From Clostridiales bacterium (GTDB taxonomy: Bacteria; Bacillota; Clostridia; Oscillospirales; CAG-272), in assembly GCA_022800625.1 (NCBI GenBank), contig JAAWQR010000016.1, positions 1 through 51,440 on the forward strand: 51,440 nucleotides of DNA. The letters run 5' to 3'. Shown one piece after another: positions 34,018-41,948 of the stretch. How positions within the stretch are numbered: position 1 is the stretch's first letter; each line of letters begins with the position of its first letter. Both the position numbers and the translations under genes were made by a program. The notes under the pieces are model-generated. The model had not been told where the DNA came from. It searched no databases and saw only the letters and a list, made by a program, of their open reading frames with translations.

Positions 34018-34046
34018 ATTATACAATATACAGCGCTTGATGTCAA
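34018..34046 (-). promoter_or_regulatory. Promoter of the ROK-type regulator
   Basis: Minus-strand TTGACA (34046-34041), 17 bases, TATAAT (34023-34018). TACAGCGCTT lies in the spacer (34029-34038) and recurs at 34151-34160 in the divergent promoter region. Confidence 0.8.
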
Positions 34047-34116
34047 ATCAAGAGTGCAGCGTAAATTTATATTATAGACAAAGACGAAAAACATATAAAA
34101 ATATCGAAAATTCTTG

Positions 34117-34145
34117 TTGACAAAGTAATTAGACGTATGTATAAT
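34117..34145 (+). promoter_or_regulatory. Promoter of the BlaI-like operon
   Basis: TTGACA (34117-34122), 17 bases, TATAAT (34140-34145), a consensus promoter. GTAATT (34125-34130) and AATTAC (34148-34153) flank the -10 as an inverted repeat. The leader to the start codon is about 155 bases. Confidence 0.85.
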
Positions 34146-34178
34146 TAAATTACAGCGCTTTATATGAATGCAAATTTA

Positions 34179-34200
34179 ACTTATTTCCGTGGAAATAAGT
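34179..34200 (+). promoter_or_regulatory. Perfect 22-base palindrome in the BlaI-like leader
   Basis: ACTTATTTCC, GT, GGAAATAAGT. The two-base loop makes a DNA operator more likely than an RNA hairpin. It lies about 30 bases after the predicted transcription start, a position suited to repression. Confidence 0.55.
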
Positions 34201-34308
34201 ACAAAACATTGAATGACGTAAATACGGCTGTATGTTGAATAATTTTACCATTAAAATTTAAATACAGAATTTCAAGAAATTTGAATTTAAAAAGAAAGGT
34301 ATGTCCAT

Positions 34309-34743
34309 GTGATGAATGTTGATAATGTCAGCGGACTGCTCGAAGAAATAATTGAGCGCTCAAAGCCTGTAGATTACAATGTTAAGCTGCCTGACGCGGA
34401 ATTTGATGTTATGAATGCGATATGGGACGGTGCGCCACCGCTTACCACATCGTATCTTATGCAGAAGATAGGGAATAAAAAAGGGTGGAAGGCTCCTACG
34501 CTTATTTCGTTTCTTGTGCGTCTTGAGGACAGGGGATTTATTGCTTCCTACAAAAACGGCAAGGAAAGATATTATATTCCTCTTGCATTGAAAGATGAAT
34601 ATATAAGTTCCGTAACAGACAGCTTTATTGAACAGTACCACGGCGGCTCATTTATTTCCGTGCTCAATTCTTTTTTCAAAGACCGAAGTCTGAGCGAGGA
34701 TGATATTGACGGACTCCTTGATTGGCTGAAGAGCAAGTATTGA
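34309..34743 (+). CDS. BlaI/MecI/CopY-type winged-helix repressor
   Basis: 144 residues (start GTG 34309, or ATG 34312; GAAAGG upstream fits the first better). LPDAEFDVMNAIWDGAPPLTTSYLMQKIGNKKGWKAPTLISFLVRLEDRGFIASYKNGKERYYIPL is the BlaI DNA-binding domain. The C-terminal helices (ISSVTDSFIEQYHGGSFISVLNSFF...LLDWLKSKY) are the dimerisation part. BlaI normally pairs with the BlaR1 peptidase sensor; here the one-base-overlapping partner is instead the 34743 protein. Confidence 0.9.
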   Translation: MMNVDNVSGLLEEIIERSKPVDYNVKLPDAEFDVMNAIWDGAPPLTTSYLMQKIGNKKGWKAPTLISFLVRLEDRGFIASYKNGKERYYIPLALKDEYISSVTDSFIEQYHGGSFISVLNSFFKDRSLSEDDIDGLLDWLKSKY

Positions 34744-35498
34744 TGCTTAACGAGTCAGATAAAATTGCTTTCGCAAGCATAGTGAGAGAATTCGCCGCAG
34801 ACGGTCATTCACGCTTCGGTATCGGCACTTATAAAGAAAAAACTCTTCATTATGTTTTGAAGAAATTTTTTGAGCAGGATATCTCATATCATGAGGTGAA
34901 GTGCTGCGGGTTTGTTGCAGACGTGATGAAGGACGGAAATATCACGGAAATACAGACTGCGTCATTGTCGGGAATGCGTGATAAGCTTGCGGCATATGCG
35001 GAGAGCTCACAGGTAAAATCGTTCAGAATAGTTTTCCCGATTGCAGCTTGCCGTCGTATTTTTTGGATCGATCCCGCAAACGGAGAGATATCGGGCGGTA
35101 GGACGGCACGTTCCGCTACAAAATATTCTTTTCTTTCAGAGCTTATATATATTTCAGAATTTTTGAAGTGCGGCAAGCTCATGTTAACCATTGCAGAAGT
35201 TGCGCTTGACGAATACAGATGTCTGAACGGTTGGAGCCGCGACCGAAAAAAAGGTGCGGAAAAGCTTGATCGTGTGCCCGTTGATATATTATCCGTTACC
35301 GATTATGCAGGACCGACAGATTTGTCGGATTTTGTCCCCGAGAGCTTGCCTGACAGATTCACGAGAAATGATTTTTCAAAAGCTGCATCTTTGAAAGGCA
35401 GGCGGTTATGGGCAGCGCTCAAGGTTCTCGAAGAAAACGGTGTCATAGCAAAAACCGAATCAGAGGGAAGAGCGCACATATACGAAAAAATCTTATGA
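34743..35498 (+). CDS. Hypothetical protein, possible PD-(D/E)XK fold plus winged helix
   Basis: 251 residues from ATG 34743, overlapping the BlaI stop by one base (TGATG). Residues 30-115 read YKEKTLHYVLKKFF...HEVKCCGFVADVM...ITEIQTASLSGMRDKL...VFPIAACRRIFWIDPANGEI. D60, E69 and Q71 in the D-x8-E-x-Q arrangement look like a PD-(D/E)XK nuclease core with Gln for Lys. The C-terminal 65 residues resemble a winged helix (FTRNDFSKAASLKGRRLWAALKVLEENGVIAKTESEG). I do not know a named function; the nuclease idea is inference. Confidence 0.6.
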   Translation: MLNESDKIAFASIVREFAADGHSRFGIGTYKEKTLHYVLKKFFEQDISYHEVKCCGFVADVMKDGNITEIQTASLSGMRDKLAAYAESSQVKSFRIVFPIAACRRIFWIDPANGEISGGRTARSATKYSFLSELIYISEFLKCGKLMLTIAEVALDEYRCLNGWSRDRKKGAEKLDRVPVDILSVTDYAGPTDLSDFVPESLPDRFTRNDFSKAASLKGRRLWAALKVLEENGVIAKTESEGRAHIYEKIL

Positions 35499-35525
35499 TT
35501 TTTAATTTTAAATTTGCCTAAGTAC

Positions 35526-35554
35526 TTGAAATTCATCGCTCTATAAGGTAAAAT
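35526..35554 (+). promoter_or_regulatory. Promoter of the sugar isomerase gene
   Basis: TTGAAA (35526-35531), 17 bases, TAAAAT (35549-35554). Confidence 0.6.
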
Positions 35555-35631
35555 AGTCACTGAGGAAATCTCCTTAAAAAATGCAACAGAGATTCCCGAA
35601 ATAAACAAAAGAAAAAGAAAGGTATTTTGAT

Positions 35632-36351
35632 ATGGAATACGGAATACAGATGTACAGTCTCCGTGATCTTACGGATAAAGATCTTGATGCTGCTCTTAAG
35701 GCAGTTGCCGACATGGGTTACAAAAAAATTGAGTTTGCGGGATTCTTCGATCACACTGCTGAAGAAATCAATGCAATGCTTAATAAATATGATCTGAAGC
35801 TTGTTGCTACTCACAGCGATTGGAAAGATCTCAGAGATAAGTATGACGAAACAATAGCTTATCACAAGGCTATCGGCAACAAAAGATATATCATTCCCGG
35901 CGCTAAGCTTGATACGCGCGAGTGCCTTGATGAATTCATTGAGTTTGTGAACAGCGTAATTCCCAAAATGCGCGCTGAGGGAATTGAGCTTGGATTCCAT
36001 AACCACGCAAGTGAGTTCCAGCCCACAGCTGAGGGTTATCTTATCCACAGCGAGCTTCAGGAGAGAACAGACCTTTTCTTCGAGCTTGACACATATTGGA
36101 CATTTGTTGCGGGACTTAATCCGGTGGCGGAGCTTGAGCGTCTCGGAGACAGAGTAAAGATGATCCATCTGAAGGATGGCACGCCTGACGGAAACGGCCT
36201 CTCTCTCGGAAGCGGCGAGGCTCCCGTTGCAGCTGTTAAGGCAAAAGCTCAGGAACTCGGACTTGACATAGTTGTAGAGAGCGAAGGCTGCAATCCTACA
36301 GGAATCGAAGAAGTTACACGCTGCATGGATTATCTTAAAACACTCGACTGA
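35632..36351 (+). CDS. Sugar phosphate isomerase/epimerase (xylose-isomerase-like TIM barrel)
   Basis: 239 residues. GIQMYSLRD opens the barrel; GYKKIEFAGFFDHTAEEINAML, metal-binding ELGFHNHASEF, LFFELDTYWTFVAGLNP and VKMIHLKDGT carry the Glu/His/Asp ligands; IVVESEG ends it. Related enzymes act on inosose, hydroxypyruvate or rare ketoses. A second, distinct member is at 40154 and a Gfo/Idh oxidoreductase at 41949, the usual companions in inositol or glycoside catabolism. RBS AAAGAAAGG; terminator follows. Confidence 0.9.
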   Translation: MEYGIQMYSLRDLTDKDLDAALKAVADMGYKKIEFAGFFDHTAEEINAMLNKYDLKLVATHSDWKDLRDKYDETIAYHKAIGNKRYIIPGAKLDTRECLDEFIEFVNSVIPKMRAEGIELGFHNHASEFQPTAEGYLIHSELQERTDLFFELDTYWTFVAGLNPVAELERLGDRVKMIHLKDGTPDGNGLSLGSGEAPVAAVKAKAQELGLDIVVESEGCNPTGIEEVTRCMDYLKTLD

Positions 36352-36385
36352 TTCTCAGTAGGAAAACACATATTTAACTAATAGC

Positions 36386-36417
36386 CAACGCCGGTATTAT
36401 CCCTAATATCGGCGTTG
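36386..36417 (+). terminator. Terminator after the sugar isomerase
   Basis: CAACGCCGGTATTA (36386-36399) pairs with TAATATCGGCGTTG (36404-36417) with one G-U; CTTT follows. Confidence 0.7.
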
Positions 36418-36472
36418 CTTTGGATAGTGATTTATATTTATACCGCTTTATGGCGGAGGCGAGGAGTTAAAG

Positions 36473-37852
36473 TTGAGTCAAAAATTTGATCCTGATTATA
36501 ATAACAACAGGGGCGGAGGATTTGATATTCCTGTCTGGGTTATAGTTCTGTCACTAATTTTTGCGACTCCGCTCGGTATTGTTTTGCTGATTTTAAATTC
36601 CGTGTCGAAGTCAGATATAAAAAAATACGGTCACATGAACGGCGATATGCTTGAACGAGAGATAAGGCGCGGCGTCGAAAAAGGTCTCAGAGGTATCGAA
36701 AAAGGCTTTAAGACGCTCGAACGTGAATTCAGTAATACACATTGGAATAAAAATTCAAATGAATTCGGTCAGGCTGAAAATGAAGGCAACTCCAACAAGC
36801 AGGGAGATAAGGCTAATGACGGTAAAATCCAAAACAGCACGCCTCAGTATACGGGTTCGGCTTATAACGAAGAAAAAGATAAATTTAAAATACGTAAGAT
36901 AAAGAGGGAAGCGCCTGAGGTTATATCGCTTATTGCTGCGGTTGTGTTTCTGCTTGCCGGAATATCGAAGATTGACAATATAATTGCAGCGCCGTTCGGA
37001 CTCGCGGGATTGTTTGATGTTATATCGGGAGTAATTCCGTTTATCGGAGCCGGGGTTTCATATGTCGCTCACATTTTTTTCAAAAGATCAAGAGAAAGAT
37101 GCGCAGTCTATGCACGTCTTATAGGAGATGCGGAATATTTTAAGCTCGATACACTCGTATCTGCAACAGGCGCATCAAAAGCTAAGGTGCGCCGTGAAAT
37201 GCAAAATATGATTGTCAAAGGAATATTCGGTTCGCGCGCTTATATAGATTTCAGCAGAGATATGTTTTTCAGAAGTTCCGAAGCGGCCTCTGAGTATAAC
37301 ATGTCAAGCAAGACAGAAAATATTTCAAATACTTCGACGTTGCGCGATGAGGAACCGTTTAAGGACAGGGCAGAGCAGGACGAATACCGCCGAATTATTC
37401 TTGAAATACGGCGGCTGAATGATGAAATTGCAAATATTGCGGTTTCCGAGCGCATTTACAGAATAGAAGAACATACGCAGCATATTTTTGATTATGTAAA
37501 AGAACATCCCGAGCGCCGCGGAAATATACGCACGTTTATGAATTATTATCTGCCTACAACATTGAAGCTTTTGACATCGTACGCGAAGATAGAGCGAGTC
37601 GGCGTCGCGGGAGATAATATGAAAAAATCAAAGCAAAGTATTGAAGAAACGCTTGATATGCTTGTTTATGCTTTTGAACGGGAGGTTGATATGTTATTTG
37701 AGAGCGAATCGATCGATATTTCAACCGACATAGATGTACTTGAAGCTATGCTGCGGCGCGACGGCTTTTCCGGCGGTATAGAAGATACTGAGAAAGACGG
37801 AAACACGGCAGCGTCAGCAAAACCTAAGAGCGATACGGACAAGCAGATATAA
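36473..37852 (+). CDS. XpaC-like (5-bromo-4-chloroindolyl phosphate hydrolysis) family protein
   Basis: 459 residues, starting at TTG 36473 (GAGGAG eight bases before). Helix at ~20-42 (VWVIVLSLIFATPLGIVLLIL), amphipathic linker (DMLEREIRRGVEKGLRGIEKGFKTLEREF), then a helix pair at ~145-200. The C-terminal XpaC domain is HIFDYVKEHPERRGNIRTFMNYYLPTTLKLLTSYAKIERVGVAGDNMKKSKQSIEETLDMLVYAFEREVDMLFE...DISTDIDVLEAMLRRDG. XpaC proteins are associated with TelA and stress; no telA is adjacent here. Confidence 0.9.
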   Translation: MSQKFDPDYNNNRGGGFDIPVWVIVLSLIFATPLGIVLLILNSVSKSDIKKYGHMNGDMLEREIRRGVEKGLRGIEKGFKTLEREFSNTHWNKNSNEFGQAENEGNSNKQGDKANDGKIQNSTPQYTGSAYNEEKDKFKIRKIKREAPEVISLIAAVVFLLAGISKIDNIIAAPFGLAGLFDVISGVIPFIGAGVSYVAHIFFKRSRERCAVYARLIGDAEYFKLDTLVSATGASKAKVRREMQNMIVKGIFGSRAYIDFSRDMFFRSSEAASEYNMSSKTENISNTSTLRDEEPFKDRAEQDEYRRIILEIRRLNDEIANIAVSERIYRIEEHTQHIFDYVKEHPERRGNIRTFMNYYLPTTLKLLTSYAKIERVGVAGDNMKKSKQSIEETLDMLVYAFEREVDMLFESESIDISTDIDVLEAMLRRDGFSGGIEDTEKDGNTAASAKPKSDTDKQI

Positions 37853-37912
37853 GAAAAATAGCGTCCAAATTAAACTTTTTGATCGCCGTTCTGCGGCGGA
37901 ATGGAGATTATT

Positions 37913-40126
37913 ATGAAAAAAAGAATTTTATCGTTTCTTGTGATATTCGGTATGCTATTCGGGGTATTTACTGTATACGTAGGAGCAGAATCATACTGGG
38001 ATGCACAGAAAGATTACATTAAAGCGCTGGAAAGCGGCGATCCGAATGAAATAATAAGCGCCGCTATGCGTATTGCTACCGTTTATTCAGACCCTGCCGA
38101 TGATACCGAACACATGAGACTGTGGTCACCCATGAGAGAAGCCGGATATGCGTACACAAAGCTCGGAATGTTTGATAAGGCGGCAGATTGCTTCAGGTCG
38201 GCGCTGAGAAGCGTAGAATATCTTTATAATATGGGATATGAAGACTATTATTCTCATCTTAATTCATTGAAAAAGCTTATAAACCATACTTCAATGGGAC
38301 CGGCTGTATATGCAGAAACAGCAGATCCTTCAAATATTCCGTTTTATAACGCGCGTGTTGAAGCTCCTGCAGGAACATCACACGGAATGTGCGGGTCATT
38401 TGATGCATCACATGACAACGCAAGACTTGTTTATGTTCAGTTTTTTAACGAGTCGATTGAGGGTTTCAGCTGGCAGCTTCCTGAGGGTACTGACGATTAT
38501 ACTCTCGTAATCGGATGGAACGTGCCTAACGAGAACTATGAGGATCTCCGCAAAATAGCCGCAGGCGAGGCTGACGGATATATAAGAGAAAATCTTGAAT
38601 ATCTCTCCACGCTTAAATGCGATATCCTTATAAGATTCGGCGCTGAGATTAACTGCTGGTCCTCTCTTCCCTCAAATGCTGAGGAATTTAAAAAGAACGG
38701 GCAGAAATTTATAGATACTTTCAAAGCAGCATTCAGGCACGTATCTGAGCTTGTCAAGGAATATATTCCTGATGTCGGAATGATATATTCTCCGAACGAT
38801 ACATCGAATTGGTATTTTACCCCTGAGGATTTTTATCCCGGAGACGAATATGTCGATTGGGTAGGAATGTCTGCATATTGCAATAAATCAAGCAGAACTG
38901 ACTTTGATATTTCAAATTCTGTTGACGCATTTTATTGTGAAGGCGACTATTATGAAAATCAGATAGTTAAAATTTCACACATAGTCGAAGCATTCGGAGA
39001 CAGAAAACCGATAATCATAACAGAAGGCGGATACTGCTACAAGAGTGCAAACGGAGTTCAGAATACAGAGCATGCCGCTGAGGCAATGAAGTTTTTCTAC
39101 ACCTATGTAACTCGTGTTTATCCGCAGGTTAAGTGCATTATGTACTTTAATACCAACTTCGGTAACAATTCGTATCAGATAATCGGTGACGGAGCGAATG
39201 AAGAGCTCGGAGCGCTTTACCGCAGCCTTGTAGAAAACGATGCTGCAATGCAGTATTCCATGGGACGCGGAAAATCATGCGGTTATACCGATATTCTGAA
39301 TATGGATGAAGTCACGGATGCGCTTCGCTTGTCCGTTTATGCAAAGTTCCCGACTCTTGAAAAAGTAACGGTTAAATATGCACTTGACGGTAAAGTAATA
39401 ACGGAGAGCAATGAATATCCCTATTCATGTAATATTGATACAGATTTTATGGGAGTCGGAAATCATTTTCTCTGCATTACCGTTACATGTCTCGGAGTTG
39501 ATACAAAGCTTTATTATAAAGCTGAGGTGTCATCGGACAGCAGAGTTACCGTAACACGTGCAATACCTGACAGTGTGACGGATATTGAAAGCGGATTTTG
39601 GGGAACTGAGGCTATAGCGTTCGGTATGGCTACGGGACTGTTTAATGGAACATCTCCGTCAACATTTGAACCGATGACCTCACTTACAAGAGGAATGTTT
39701 GTAACTATTCTCGGTAGATTTGACGGTATTGACCAAAATGATTATAAAGGTGTTCCGTTTGATGATACAGCAGAGGGAGAATGGTATACGCCGTACGTTG
39801 AGTGGGCAAAATCCTGTGGTGTAGTAAACGGCACGAGTGAAACTACATTTGAACCGAATTCAAAAATAACGCGTGAGCAGATTTGCACGATGATTGTACG
39901 CTATGCGAAATATAAGAATATAAAGCTTGCTGACGGTAACATTGAAGAAGCAGAGCGCTTTGCAGATCACGACAAAATAAGTCCGTTTGCCGAGAGCTAT
40001 GTATATATCGTCAAAAATTCCGGAATTGTAAACGGCAAGGGAGAAAATCTGTTTGATCCTACTGCATTTGCAACAAGAGCAGAAGCTGCGACAATTATGA
40101 TGCGCTTTGCTGGGATATGTAAATAA
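37913..40126 (+). CDS. SLH-anchored GH26-like glycoside hydrolase
   Basis: 737 residues from ATG 37913 (GGAG six bases before). Signal peptide (KKRILSFLVIFGMLFGVFTVYVGA), a TPR-like segment (~50-110), then a GH26-like barrel: DILIRFGAEINCWSS has the candidate acid/base E245 and KPIIITEGGY the candidate nucleophile E371. A beta segment (~480-545) and three SLH repeats (about 555-737; AIAFGMATGLFNGTSPSTFEPMTSLTRG and two more) anchor it to the cell wall. Likely surface mannan/glucan enzyme. The catalytic residues are inferred by position only. Confidence 0.85.
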   Translation: MKKRILSFLVIFGMLFGVFTVYVGAESYWDAQKDYIKALESGDPNEIISAAMRIATVYSDPADDTEHMRLWSPMREAGYAYTKLGMFDKAADCFRSALRSVEYLYNMGYEDYYSHLNSLKKLINHTSMGPAVYAETADPSNIPFYNARVEAPAGTSHGMCGSFDASHDNARLVYVQFFNESIEGFSWQLPEGTDDYTLVIGWNVPNENYEDLRKIAAGEADGYIRENLEYLSTLKCDILIRFGAEINCWSSLPSNAEEFKKNGQKFIDTFKAAFRHVSELVKEYIPDVGMIYSPNDTSNWYFTPEDFYPGDEYVDWVGMSAYCNKSSRTDFDISNSVDAFYCEGDYYENQIVKISHIVEAFGDRKPIIITEGGYCYKSANGVQNTEHAAEAMKFFYTYVTRVYPQVKCIMYFNTNFGNNSYQIIGDGANEELGALYRSLVENDAAMQYSMGRGKSCGYTDILNMDEVTDALRLSVYAKFPTLEKVTVKYALDGKVITESNEYPYSCNIDTDFMGVGNHFLCITVTCLGVDTKLYYKAEVSSDSRVTVTRAIPDSVTDIESGFWGTEAIAFGMATGLFNGTSPSTFEPMTSLTRGMFVTILGRFDGIDQNDYKGVPFDDTAEGEWYTPYVEWAKSCGVVNGTSETTFEPNSKITREQICTMIVRYAKYKNIKLADGNIEEAERFADHDKISPFAESYVYIVKNSGIVNGKGENLFDPTAFATRAEAATIMMRFAGICK

Positions 40127-40153
40127 GTAAGGTTATTACGCAGAGGCGATAAA

Positions 40154-40936
40154 ATGTTAAAACTTGGAATGCCGACTCTGATAGAAACTGATACGCTTGA
40201 AGAATGTGCAGCCTTATGCAGAGAACTGAACTTGGATTTTATAGAGTTTAATATGAATTTACCGCAGTATCAGCTTGATAAGATCAATGTTTCTTATTTT
40301 AAATATGTTGCGGATAAATACGAAGTTTTCTATACTATACATCTTGATGAAAATTTAAATGTAAGTGATTTTAATAAGTATATCGCAAACGGATATCATC
40401 GTACTGTGACAGAAACGATTGAACTTGCAGAGAAACTTAATATTCCGATTATTAACATGCATTTGTCTAAAGGGGTATATTTCACACTTCCTGACAAAAA
40501 AGTATATCTATTTTCCGAGTATATAGAGCAGTATCTGCATAGTATAATGGATTTTCGGATAGCTTGTGAAAAAGCAATCGGTAATTGTGATATTAAGATT
40601 TGTATTGAGAACTGCAATGGATATACCGGATTTCAGAAAAAGGGACTGAATTTACTTTTGGAATCACCGGTATTTGGGTTAACTTTTGATATCGGACATA
40701 ATCATGCCTGCGGAGGTTTAGATCAATCGTATATTATGGAAAATGAAGATAAACTTTGTCATATGCATATGCACGATGCTTTATCAGGAAAAGATCATCT
40801 GTCTATCGGAAAAGGAGAGTTGAATATACACAACTATTTTAAATTAGCTGTATTGCATAATTGCCGAATTGTACTTGAAACAAAAACTATTGATGCATTG
40901 AGAGAGTCTGTAAATTTCATTCGTAATGCGATATAA
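40154..40936 (+). CDS. Sugar phosphate isomerase/epimerase family protein
   Basis: 260 residues, TIM barrel of the AP-endonuclease-2 superfamily. LNLDFIEFNMNLPQYQ, IINMHLSKGVYFTLPDKKVY, KICIENCNGY (Glu ligand), FGLTFDIGHNHACGGLDQ (Asp, His) and CHMHMHDALSGKDHLSIGKGELNIHNYFKLA (His) carry the metal ligands. Different from the isomerase at 35632. Base composition is more AT-rich than its neighbours, hinting at a separate origin. Confidence 0.88.
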   Translation: MLKLGMPTLIETDTLEECAALCRELNLDFIEFNMNLPQYQLDKINVSYFKYVADKYEVFYTIHLDENLNVSDFNKYIANGYHRTVTETIELAEKLNIPIINMHLSKGVYFTLPDKKVYLFSEYIEQYLHSIMDFRIACEKAIGNCDIKICIENCNGYTGFQKKGLNLLLESPVFGLTFDIGHNHACGGLDQSYIMENEDKLCHMHMHDALSGKDHLSIGKGELNIHNYFKLAVLHNCRIVLETKTIDALRESVNFIRNAI

Positions 40937-40944
40937 AAGAACTG

Positions 40945-40988
40945 AAAAGCGTCTCCCGATGTGATTTATCACATCGGGAGACGCTTTT
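40945..40988. terminator. Bidirectional terminator
   Basis: A perfect 20-base stem (40945-40964 with 40969-40988) with loop TTTA, serving the isomerase (plus strand) and the VanZ gene (minus strand, ending at 40991). Confidence 0.95.
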
Positions 40989-40990
40989 CT

Positions 40991-41476
40991 TTAAGATCTG
41001 CTTTTTATCTTTTTATAAATTAAATTATATACTGCCGAAAAAATCGCATATCCGACAACAGCTCCTGCAAAATTAAGGATCAAATCGTCTATATCAAGAC
41101 TTCCGAGACCGAAAATAAGCTGCAAAAATTCAGCGCATGCGATAGTTAATAAGATAAGCGGCAGAGTAATATAAGCTTTTCTGAATTTCCCGAAAATTGC
41201 CGGAAGCAGTATCCCCATCGGTAGAAACAGTACAAGATTACCGAATATATTTTGATATACGATAGATGAATTTATATTTCCAAGCCTCAGAGCTGACATA
41301 TATCCGTTTATTGTCTTAAACGGTCTAAGGTTAACCGACAGTTTTAACCTGTCAGCAAGAGTTGAGAGATGAGGGAGTCTTGCCTGACGCATGCTCGATA
41401 AAAACAGAATATATATTAAACAGGCAATATATATCAAAAACACGCATCTTATAAAAAGTTGTGAAGATTTTTTCAT
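40991..41476 (-). CDS. VanZ-family membrane protein
   Basis: 161 residues with five helices. FIRCVFLIYIACLIYILFLSSMRQARL, NLRPFKTINGYM, FGNLVLFLPMGILLPAIF and SLDIDDLILNFAGAVVGYAIF are the VanZ hallmarks (NLxPF, GNxxxFxPxG, DxDDxxxNxxGxxxGY). VanZ-like proteins can lower teicoplanin sensitivity; the housekeeping role is unknown. Overlaps the next upstream gene by four bases. Confidence 0.92.
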   Translation of the reverse strand: MKKSSQLFIRCVFLIYIACLIYILFLSSMRQARLPHLSTLADRLKLSVNLRPFKTINGYMSALRLGNINSSIVYQNIFGNLVLFLPMGILLPAIFGKFRKAYITLPLILLTIACAEFLQLIFGLGSLDIDDLILNFAGAVVGYAIFSAVYNLIYKKIKSRS

Positions 41477-41937
41477 TTTATTCTCCGTCTTTGTCCTTTA
41501 AGATTCTGCGGAGCTACATTTTTAAAATTGAAGCCTGTAACGAGATAAAAACCTTTAAGTGAAACACAAAGAGAGAGCAAGGCCTTCGAGATCAAACATG
41601 CACACGCTGCGGAAAACTTAAATATTTCAAATTTTTTGCTTTTATCAAAATTTCCTGCAATAATCAGGCTGTCTGCTTTGGAGGATTTGGCGAATTCTGT
41701 GAAAAAAGTGCACGATTCGGGCAGAGAATAAAATTCTTCGGGAATAAAAAATGATTCATTAAGAATCTTTCCGCGCCTGTCAAGTGCAATGATTAAAAAC
41801 TGACCGTTCTCTGAAAAACGAAGCCTTGCAGCACAATACATACCGCAAGACAACTCTGAGACGAATTTTTTCTTTAGACATTCATCACAGACAGCACGAT
41901 ACACGATGCTGTCTGTGATGTTTTTCTGATATTTCAT
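41473..41937 (-). CDS. Hypothetical protein, perhaps degenerate RadC/JAB-like
   Basis: 154 residues, ATGA overlap with VanZ. FLIIALDRRGKILNESFFIPEEFYSLP... followed by SSKADSLIIAGNFDKSKKFEIFKFSAACACLISKALLSLCVSLKGFYLVTG has the spacing of a RadC-type JAB domain (strand, ...A..iilaHNHPSG..). But the HxH and Asp metal ligands are missing, so it would be inactive. Nine cysteine/histidine-poor segments give no other motif. The assignment is a guess from layout only. Confidence 0.5.
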   Translation of the reverse strand: MKYQKNITDSIVYRAVCDECLKKKFVSELSCGMYCAARLRFSENGQFLIIALDRRGKILNESFFIPEEFYSLPESCTFFTEFAKSSKADSLIIAGNFDKSKKFEIFKFSAACACLISKALLSLCVSLKGFYLVTGFNFKNVAPQNLKGQRRRIK

Positions 41938-41948
41938 GTGATTTAAGG

